DNA of 64,000 nt from Hyphomonas sp. (GTDB lineage: Bacteria; Pseudomonadota; Alphaproteobacteria; Caulobacterales; Hyphomonadaceae), in assembly GCF_016125515.1 (NCBI RefSeq), contig NZ_WGLO01000018.1:1-64000 (forward strand), given 5' to 3'. Positions 58,526 through 64,000 of this stretch are shown in pieces (position 1 is the first letter of the stretch; every line of letters starts with the position of its first letter). Position numbers and translations under genes: made by a program. The notes under the pieces are model-generated. The model saw only the letters and a list, made by a program, of their open reading frames with translations. It was not told the origin of the DNA and searched no databases.

Positions 58526-58870
58526 ATGCCCTCGCACATTCTGCCGATCGTCCTGTTATCGGTATCGAACCTGTTCATGACCTTTGCCTGGTACGGACAC
58601 CTGAAGTTCAAAGCGGCCCCCTTGCTGCTGGTCATCTTCGCAAGCTGGGGGCTGGCCCTGCTGGAGTATTGCTTCGCCGTGCCCGCCAACCGCTGGGGCA
58701 GCAGTGTCTACTCGACGGCCCAATTGAAGACGATACAAGAGGTGATCACCCTGATCGTGTTTGCCGGATTTTCGGTGTGGGTGCTCAAGGAGCCACTCGG
58801 CTGGAACCACGCGGTAGGGTTCGGACTGATCGCGCTGGGCGCCTGGTTCATCTTCGAGGGCAAGGGATGA
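58526..58870 (+). CDS. DUF486 family small membrane protein
   Basis: A 114-residue protein with four hydrophobic helices (LPIVLLSVSNLFMTFAWYGH, LLLVIFASWGLALLEYCFAV, EVITLIVFAGFSVWVL and AVGFGLIALGAWFIF). It matches the DUF486 family, related by size and layout to small drug/metabolite transporters; function unknown. It runs opposite to, and between, the two entericidin-like genes. Confidence 0.88.
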   Translation: MPSHILPIVLLSVSNLFMTFAWYGHLKFKAAPLLLVIFASWGLALLEYCFAVPANRWGSSVYSTAQLKTIQEVITLIVFAGFSVWVLKEPLGWNHAVGFGLIALGAWFIFEGKG

Positions 58871-58871
58871 G

Positions 58872-58897
58872 CGGCGGAGCCTGTTGAGGCTCCGCCG
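58872..58897. terminator. Hairpin between the DUF486 and short entericidin genes
   Basis: A perfect 10-bp stem CGGCGGAGCC/CGGCTCCGCCG-type (58872-58881 with 58888-58897) and a six-base loop TGTTGA, lying between two convergent stop codons. No T-tract follows on either strand, so it is a hairpin that may serve both directions, possibly with Rho. Confidence 0.5.
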
Positions 58898-58912
58898 GTG
58901 CAGGACCGTCGA

Positions 58913-59065
58913 TTACTCGGTGATTTCTTTTTCGACGTCGGTGGCAACTTTTTCAACGGCTTCGCCGCCAGCCTGGACGTCTTTGCCGACGCCTTTGACC
59001 GTGTTGCAGGCAGCCAACGTCGGGACGAGGGCGGCAACAAAAAGTGCAGCTACGATTTTCTTCAT
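58913..59065 (-). CDS. Entericidin-like lipoprotein (short form)
   Basis: A 50-residue lipoprotein, the usual size of an entericidin. The signal ends in VPTLAACNTV, so Cys20 should be lipidated; the mature part NTVKGVGKDVQAGGEAVEKV matches the entericidin core. The rest is acidic (ATDVEKEITE). The start at 59065 follows GGAG. Its mature core resembles that of the long form 0.5 kb away, which suggests duplication. Confidence 0.85.
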   Translation of the reverse strand: MKKIVAALFVAALVPTLAACNTVKGVGKDVQAGGEAVEKVATDVEKEITE

Positions 59066-59234
59066 GTGTTCAATCTCCTGCTTAGTGTCGTTTAATGATC
59101 TAGGCCTGCCGTCTCGGGCATAGCAGGGCTTCTGTAATCCGATCTTGCCGAAACTGTGGCAGAATTGGCGCAACTGCCCAGAGCCGCACGCGACCCGTTT
59201 TCAAGCCGGGCGACTCCCTGCTAAGGAGCGGCGC

Positions 59235-59903
59235 ATGAAAACAGCCGTGATCGTCTTCCCGGGGTCGAACTGCGACCGTGATGCGCTGGATGCGCTGCGA
59301 CAGGCCACCGGCAAGGCGCCGGCCATGGTCTGGCACAAGGACGGGGCGATCCCGGAGGGTACGGATCTAGTCATGGTGCCGGGCGGGTTCTCCTACGGGG
59401 ACTACCTGCGCTGCGGCGCGATGGCGGGCAACTCGCCGGTCATCTCGCAGCTGACCGCCCATGCGGCGCGCGGCGGCTACGTACTGGGCGTGTGCAACGG
59501 CTTCCAGATCCTGACCGAGACGGGCCTCTTGCCGGGCGCGCTGGTGCGCAATGCCTCGCTGCACTTCGTCTGCCGGCCGCAGAAGCTGACCGTCGAGAGC
59601 ACGAACACCGCCTTTACCAGCGCCTACAAGGGCGCGGGCGAGATCGTTATTCCGATCGCCCATGCGGAGGGCAACTACTATGCCGATGCGGCGACGCTGG
59701 ACCGGCTGGAAGGCGATGGCCGCGTGGCGTTCCGCTATGCGCCGGGCGAGAACCCGAACGGCGCGGCGCGCGACATTGCGGGCGTGCTGTCCGAGAATGG
59801 CCGGGTGCTGGGCATGATGCCCCACCCCGAGCGGGCGATGGGCAACGCGGAGTGCGGCGGTGACGGCGCGGCTCTGTTCGCAAGCCTGATGGCGGCCGCG
59901 TGA
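59235..59903 (+). CDS. purQ: Phosphoribosylformylglycinamidine synthase subunit PurQ
   Basis: A 222-residue glutaminase subunit of FGAM synthase, fourth step of purine synthesis, feeding ammonia to PurL. The nucleophile is in [19 protein letters not shown]; the start has the P-loop-free [17 protein letters not shown] and [16 protein letters not shown]. The catalytic His-x-Glu is near the end ([11 protein letters not shown]). purS and purL are not next to it here. The start follows AAGGAG. Confidence 0.96.
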   Translation: MKTAVIVFPGSNCDRDALDALRQATGKAPAMVWHKDGAIPEGTDLVMVPGGFSYGDYLRCGAMAGNSPVISQLTAHAARGGYVLGVCNGFQILTETGLLPGALVRNASLHFVCRPQKLTVESTNTAFTSAYKGAGEIVIPIAHAEGNYYADAATLDRLEGDGRVAFRYAPGENPNGAARDIAGVLSENGRVLGMMPHPERAMGNAECGGDGAALFASLMAAA

Positions 59904-60289
59904 TCCGGCGGGGCGGCCTCGGCCTTGCCCTGTTCCTCGCGCTGATGGCTGGCGCCTGTTCCAAGGCGGTTGAAGACGAACCCGTTGCGGCGCCCGCGCC
60001 GGCGGTGGGAGATGTCATCTCCAACTCGATGGCGGGGCGCGGCGAGGCGATTGCGGAGCTCGCGTGTGCGCAGTGCCATGCGATCGGCGCGACCGGAGAC
60101 AGCCCCCATCCCGATGCCCCGCCCTTCCGTCTGCTGAGCCGGACGGTTGACCTGGACACGCTGCCGGAGCGGTTTGCCGAAGGCCACATTACCAGCCACC
60201 CGGACATGCCCGACTGGCAGTTCGAGGAGGTCGATATGGAAGGCCTGATCGCCTATCTCGAAAAGGTGCAGGCGCCGGATTCGGAATGA
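59900..60289 (+). CDS. Small c-type cytochrome, likely lipoprotein
   Basis: A 129-residue protein beginning at GTG (overlapping the purQ stop as GTGA). A hydrophobic N-terminus ends in LMAGACSKA, a lipobox-like site. The heme-binding motif is CAQCH (residues 53-57), and a later Met ([13 protein letters not shown]) is the likely axial ligand. It should sit in the periplasm. The redox partner is unknown. Being coupled to purQ is odd and may be chance. Confidence 0.87.
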   Translation: MIRRGGLGLALFLALMAGACSKAVEDEPVAAPAPAVGDVISNSMAGRGEAIAELACAQCHAIGATGDSPHPDAPPFRLLSRTVDLDTLPERFAEGHITSHPDMPDWQFEEVDMEGLIAYLEKVQAPDSE

Positions 60290-60401
60290 CCGCGCGTGGG
60301 TGTCGCGCCGCGAAGTCTGCAAATTGTCTTATTTGCGCTCCCTCTTCCGCCGGAATGACGCAGCCATTTTCAGGCTTCAATCAGGTGCGGGAGACACAAT
60401 C

Positions 60402-61811
60402 ATGCGACAGGAAGTGAAATGGCTGGCGGCCGGGTGCTTGGCACTCGCCGTGCTGGCAGGATGCAGCACGCACGATGCAGGCATGGCCAAGCCCATGGAT
60501 GGCGAGATGGCTCCGGCGCCTCCGCCGCCACCGCCACCGCCGCCCCCTGCTTCAATTGCAGACGATGGACCGGGCGTCGGCTCCGTCGTCGTCACCGGCA
60601 GCCGATCAGAGGCCGCGTCTGCCGATCACGCCGCAACGTCGCCCATTGAGCCCAAGCCGCACGCCCCGGCCGCGCAAGCCGGGATGCTGACCGCCGGCGA
60701 CTATGACGACGTTCTGAACCCGGATCTCTACAAGGTCTATCTCGACAAGACGCTGCAGGGGGAACTCAGCGGCAAGGACCTGCCGTTTGTGGATGCCAAC
60801 CAGCGCATCGCGATCCGCGTCGTGGACCGGCTCGGCAAGCCGGTGCCGCTGGCGAAGATCCGTGTGGCGTCGGACGACGGCAAGACGGAGATCGCGCTGC
60901 GCACGGGCGCTGATGGCATGGCCTACATCTACCCGCTGTTCGACACGCTGAAGCCGGGCATGACGGTGAACGTCAGCGCGCCGGGCGGCAAGACCGCCAG
61001 CAAGGCCCTGACCGGGGAGCTGATCGAGACGGGCGGTGAACTGGCCATCGACCTCAGCGGTGACCGCGCGGCGGTCAGCAAGCTGGACCTGCTGCTGACC
61101 ATCGATGCCACCGGCTCGATGAGCGACGAGCTCGCCTATCTCCAGAAAGAGCTGGAGAGCATCCTGGACCGTGTGAGCTCCGCCAATGCGGGGATCGATA
61201 TTCGCGTGGGCCTGATTGTGTACCGCGACAAGGGCGATGAATATGTCCTGCGGGATTTTCCGTTCACGAGCGACTTTGCCGCCCTCAAGTCCGATCTAAT
61301 GGCGCAACGGGCCGATGGCGGCGGGGATATGCCGGAAGCCATGCAGGACGCGATGGCCAAAGGGCTCACGTTTGGCTGGCGCGACGATGCCGTGAAGGTG
61401 AACCTGCTGGTGGCAGATGCCCCACCGCATGACGGCGATATTGCCGCCACCTGGACCAGCGCCGCGAAATCGCGCGCGCAGGGCATCCACATCGTGCCTC
61501 TGGCTGCCAGCGGGGTCGACAAGACCGCCGAGTTCCTGATGCGCGCGATGGGCCAGGTGACTGGCGGTCGTTACCTGTTCCTCACGGATGATAGCGGCAT
61601 CGGCAACCCGCATGCCGAGCCGACCGTGGATTGCTATGTCGTGACGCGGCTGGACTCGCTGGTATCTCGCGTGCTGACGAGTCTCGTGCGCGGCGACCGT
61701 GTCGAGCCGGAAGGCGACGAGGTGATCCGTACGGTTGGCAACTACCGCACCGGGATCTGCAAGGTCGAGCCGGTGACCGAAGACCTGAAGGGCGGCCAGA
61801 TGGCGGAGTGA
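60402..61811 (+). CDS. VWA-domain lipoprotein with polyproline and TonB-box-like segment
   Basis: A 469-residue surface or periplasmic lipoprotein. The signal ends in AVLAGCSTH, lipidated Cys21. A run of ten prolines follows (about residues 40-49), then VGSVVVTGSR (60-68), a motif seen at the TonB box and plug of TonB-dependent receptors. The VWA domain begins near residue 229; its MIDAS site reads DATGSMSDE (235 on), and a second metal-binding Thr/Asp region is in VADAPPHDGD. Role unknown, perhaps as an adhesin or protein-binding scaffold. The start at 60402 gives the proper signal. Confidence 0.83.
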   Translation: MRQEVKWLAAGCLALAVLAGCSTHDAGMAKPMDGEMAPAPPPPPPPPPPASIADDGPGVGSVVVTGSRSEAASADHAATSPIEPKPHAPAAQAGMLTAGDYDDVLNPDLYKVYLDKTLQGELSGKDLPFVDANQRIAIRVVDRLGKPVPLAKIRVASDDGKTEIALRTGADGMAYIYPLFDTLKPGMTVNVSAPGGKTASKALTGELIETGGELAIDLSGDRAAVSKLDLLLTIDATGSMSDELAYLQKELESILDRVSSANAGIDIRVGLIVYRDKGDEYVLRDFPFTSDFAALKSDLMAQRADGGGDMPEAMQDAMAKGLTFGWRDDAVKVNLLVADAPPHDGDIAATWTSAAKSRAQGIHIVPLAASGVDKTAEFLMRAMGQVTGGRYLFLTDDSGIGNPHAEPTVDCYVVTRLDSLVSRVLTSLVRGDRVEPEGDEVIRTVGNYRTGICKVEPVTEDLKGGQMAE

Positions 61812-61819
61812 GGGCCAAG

Positions 61820-61855
61820 GGCGCGCCGGAACGGCTGGACAAGCTCCGGCGCGCC
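61820..61855 (+). terminator. Hairpin after the VWA lipoprotein gene
   Basis: GGCGCGCCGGA (61820-61830) pairs perfectly with TCCGGCGCGCC (61845-61855) around a 14-base loop. It is 9 bp past the stop codon. There is no clear T-tract, so I call it only a likely terminator. Confidence 0.5.
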
Positions 61856-61871
61856 TAGTCTAACAGGCCCC

Positions 61872-62885
61872 ATGCCTGACTTGTCCCGAAATGCCCTCAT
61901 CGCGCGCCTGCCGAAGGCGGAACTCCACCTGCATATCGAAGGAAGCTTCGAGCCCGAGCTGATGATGCAGCTGGCCGCGCGCAACAGGATCGACCTGCGC
62001 TTCAAGACGCTGGACGAGGCGAAGGCGGCCTACAATTTCTCAAACCTGCAGGAGTTCCTGGACCTCTATTACGAGGGCATGCAGGTGCTGCGGACGGACG
62101 AGGACTTCCACGACCTGACCTGGGCCTACCTGCAGCGCGCGGCGCAGGACAATGTGCGCCATGTCGAGATGTTCTTCGATCCGCAGGCGCACACGGCGCG
62201 GGGCGTGCCGTTCGGTGTGGTGACCGAGGGCATCCTCGCAGCGCTGAAGCGCGGCGAAAAGGAACTGGGCGTCACGAGCTACCTGATCCTGAGTTTCCTG
62301 CGTCACCTGTCCGAAGAGGACGGGTTTGCGCTGCTGAAGGAGTCCGAAGGCTGGCATGATCGGTTTGTCGGCGTGGGGCTCGACTCCTCCGAGATGGGCC
62401 ATCCGCCGCTGAAGTTTGAACGCCTCTACCAGCGCTGCCGGGAGATGGGGTTCAAGCTGTGCATGCATGCCGGCGAGGAAGGCCCGCCGGAATACGTGCG
62501 CGAGGCGCTGATTGAGATCGGCGTGGACCGAATCGACCATGGCAACCGGTCGATGGAAGACCCGGCGCTGATCCAGATCCTGAAGGACGCCCAGACGCCG
62601 CTGACGAATTGCCCGCTGTCGAACCTGTCCCTGTGCGTGATCAAGGACCTGAAGGACAGCCCCGTGAAAGCGCAGCTGGAGGCGGGCCTGATGGTGACCG
62701 TGAATTCCGACGATCCGGCCTATTTCGGCGGATATATCGGACGCAACTACGAACAGACCGCCGAGGCGCTAGGCCTGTCGGATGCGCAGCTGGTGACGCT
62801 GGCACGCAACAGCTTTAGCGCCAGCTTCCTGCCGGAAGCGGAAAAACAAAAACACCTCGCCGCGATCGATGCGGCGGTCGGCTGA
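61872..62885 (+). CDS. Adenine deaminase (adenosine deaminase superfamily)
   Basis: A 337-residue metal-dependent deaminase. The metal-binding HLH is in KAELHLHIEGSFEPE, the later His in HAGEEGPPEYV and the final VNSDDPAYFGGY are in place. The segment VGVGLDSSEMGHPPLKF, with its SSE, is the mark of adenine-specific members (Aah1-like) as opposed to adenosine deaminases. It converts adenine to hypoxanthine for salvage. The start at 61872 fits. Confidence 0.9.
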   Translation: MPDLSRNALIARLPKAELHLHIEGSFEPELMMQLAARNRIDLRFKTLDEAKAAYNFSNLQEFLDLYYEGMQVLRTDEDFHDLTWAYLQRAAQDNVRHVEMFFDPQAHTARGVPFGVVTEGILAALKRGEKELGVTSYLILSFLRHLSEEDGFALLKESEGWHDRFVGVGLDSSEMGHPPLKFERLYQRCREMGFKLCMHAGEEGPPEYVREALIEIGVDRIDHGNRSMEDPALIQILKDAQTPLTNCPLSNLSLCVIKDLKDSPVKAQLEAGLMVTVNSDDPAYFGGYIGRNYEQTAEALGLSDAQLVTLARNSFSASFLPEAEKQKHLAAIDAAVG

Positions 62886-62904
62886 GATGCCAAGGGAGAA
62901 CAAG

Positions 62905-64000
62905 ATGATCCTGCGTACAGGACTGGTCGCGGCGCTGATGCTGGTGGCGGGCTGCAAGGCCACGCAGGGACAGGAGCCGGATCTCTACGTCGAGCTGCCT
63001 GCGCAGCCGGAAGAGGTTCCCTTCGCGCATGTGGATTATGCCGACATGCGCAACTGGCTGTGCCACCCCGAAATGCCGGAGGGCAATGCCTGCGATATCG
63101 ACCTTACTGCAACGGTGATCCACGAGGACGGAACCACCGAGATCGAGGAATCGTATGCCTTGCTGGATACGGCGCCGTTCGATTGTTTCTACATCTACCC
63201 GACCGTTTCCTTCGACCAGACCTGGAACAGCGACCTGCTGACCGGGGTGGAGGAGATGAACGTCGCCGCCAACCAGCTCGCCCGGTATGGCACTGTCTGC
63301 AATCTCTACGCGCCGCTCTATCGCCAGCGCACGCTGCTGGAGCTGCAAACCCGGATCGCCACGGGCGTTGACAACGCCAATCTCGAAATGCGCTGGGCCG
63401 ATGTGGTGGACGGCTGGAACTATTATCTCGAACACAACAACCATGGCCGCCCCGTGCTGCTGATCGGCCATTCGCAAGGCGCCGACATGGTGATGCAGCT
63501 GCTGAAGGCCGAGATCATCGGCAAACCGGTGCAGGCGCAGCTCGTGGGCGTTCACGCAATCGGCTTCACGGCTCATGCCGACGCCGACGGCACCTATGGC
63601 GGCATGCCCGTCTGCAGCGCTCCCGGCCAGGCTGGGTGTATCGTGAACTACGAATCCTTCCGGGCGACGGCCGAGCCGCCGGCCGCCTCGCGCTTCGGCA
63701 TCAAGGCGGCGGATGGCGCGGCCGCGATCTGCACGAGCCCGCCCGCTCTGGTGGAGGGCGGGGCAACGGCGCTCGGCGCCTATATGCCCCGCCAGAGCCT
63801 CGGCGCACCGGCGCCGACGGACTATGGCGTGCCGGTGGAGACCCCGTTCGTGAAGCTGCCGGGTCTGCTGTCGGGCGAATGCCGGTCCAATGCCACGCAT
63901 GACTGGCTGGCCGTGACGGTGACGCCCGGTGATGGCCTGCGGACCGACACGATCCGGGGCGACGTGATCGTGAATGGCGAGGTACTGGCCGATTGGGGCC
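62905..64000 (+). CDS. DUF3089 lipoprotein, alpha/beta hydrolase fold (runs off the window)
   Basis: At least 365 residues are seen and the gene runs past the end. The signal ends in LMLVAGCKAT, so it is a lipoprotein. The region FDCFYIYPTVSFDQTWNSD and the nucleophile motif GHSQGADMVMQLL match DUF3089, a family of presumed serine hydrolases. The ATG at 62905 follows AAGGGAG; one at 62887 would add six residues. Substrate unknown. Continuing beyond 64000 is required for the full reading. Confidence 0.85.
   Translation, partial: MILRTGLVAALMLVAGCKATQGQEPDLYVELPAQPEEVPFAHVDYADMRNWLCHPEMPEGNACDIDLTATVIHEDGTTEIEESYALLDTAPFDCFYIYPTVSFDQTWNSDLLTGVEEMNVAANQLARYGTVCNLYAPLYRQRTLLELQTRIATGVDNANLEMRWADVVDGWNYYLEHNNHGRPVLLIGHSQGADMVMQLLKAEIIGKPVQAQLVGVHAIGFTAHADADGTYGGMPVCSAPGQAGCIVNYESFRATAEPPAASRFGIKAADGAAAICTSPPALVEGGATALGAYMPRQSLGAPAPTDYGVPVETPFVKLPGLLSGECRSNATHDWLAVTVTPGDGLRTDTIRGDVIVNGEVLADWG

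Overview
The window reads as a chromosomal backbone segment of a GC-rich alphaproteobacterium. Three things in the sequence point there: a CcrM-type GANTC adenine methyltransferase; an F1Fo ATP synthase split into an F1 operon (atpHAGDC) and a separate Fo operon (atpI-B-E-X-F) about 24 kb away; and the compact clusters tsaE-amgK-murU-addB-addA-trxA and tatABC/serS/surE/pcm/yajC/secDF. Cell-cycle features (CcrM, CtrA-like promoter boxes) and the small lipoproteins suggest Hyphomonadaceae or a close Caulobacterales/Maricaulales relative. That placement is inference. I saw no tRNA, rRNA, CRISPR array, prophage or insertion sequence.

Layout. 1-10.3 kb: an ABC-transporter ATPase meets, tail to tail, a long leftward overlapping operon for tRNA t6A modification (tsaE), peptidoglycan sugar recycling (amgK, murU), recombinational repair (addBA) and thioredoxin. 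10.5-14 kb: a ferredoxin reductase/ferredoxin pair ending at a strong terminator, an acyl-CoA thioesterase, and a PhyH-type dioxygenase gene broken by one in-frame amber codon. 14.1-21.4 kb: the F1 operon and priA. 21.5-25 kb: a MoxR/VWA pair facing ccrM. 25-30.7 kb: a radical SAM protein, two glycosyltransferases related to the arsenosugar families, a family-4-like uracil-DNA glycosylase, a lipoprotein and ETF-ubiquinone oxidoreductase. 30.8-43.1 kb: a TPR lipoprotein, PBP1A, prfB with its programmed +1 frameshift, a cold-shock/DUF1294 fusion, mutY, a DciA-like protein, a DsbA-like lipoprotein and smc. 43.2-45.9 kb: the Fo operon, closed by a bidirectional terminator shared with a membrane-anchored TIR protein. 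47-57.8 kb: ychF, secF-secD-yajC, pcm-surE, serS, a NYN-domain protein, tatCBA and exonuclease III. 57.8-64 kb: a gene-poor, repeat-bearing stretch, two entericidin-like lipoproteins around a DUF486 membrane protein, purQ, a small c-type cytochrome, a VWA lipoprotein, adenine deaminase and the start of a DUF3089 hydrolase.

How it works together. Most genes are housekeeping: energy (ATP synthase, ETF-QO), protein export (Sec accessory and Tat), cell wall (PBP1A, AmgK/MurU), DNA repair (AddAB, PriA, MutY, UDG, ExoIII) and the cell cycle (CcrM, SMC). The cell-cycle link is the most coherent regulatory signal. Both ccrM and the dsbA-smc unit have a CtrA-like TTAA-N7-xxAAC box together with a GANTC site in a short upstream region.

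I found no confident complete novel system. The best leads are the TIR protein lacking the usual catalytic glutamate, PriA lacking one of its two zinc sites, the amber-split dioxygenase, the TonB-box-like motif in a VWA lipoprotein, and the entericidin pair.
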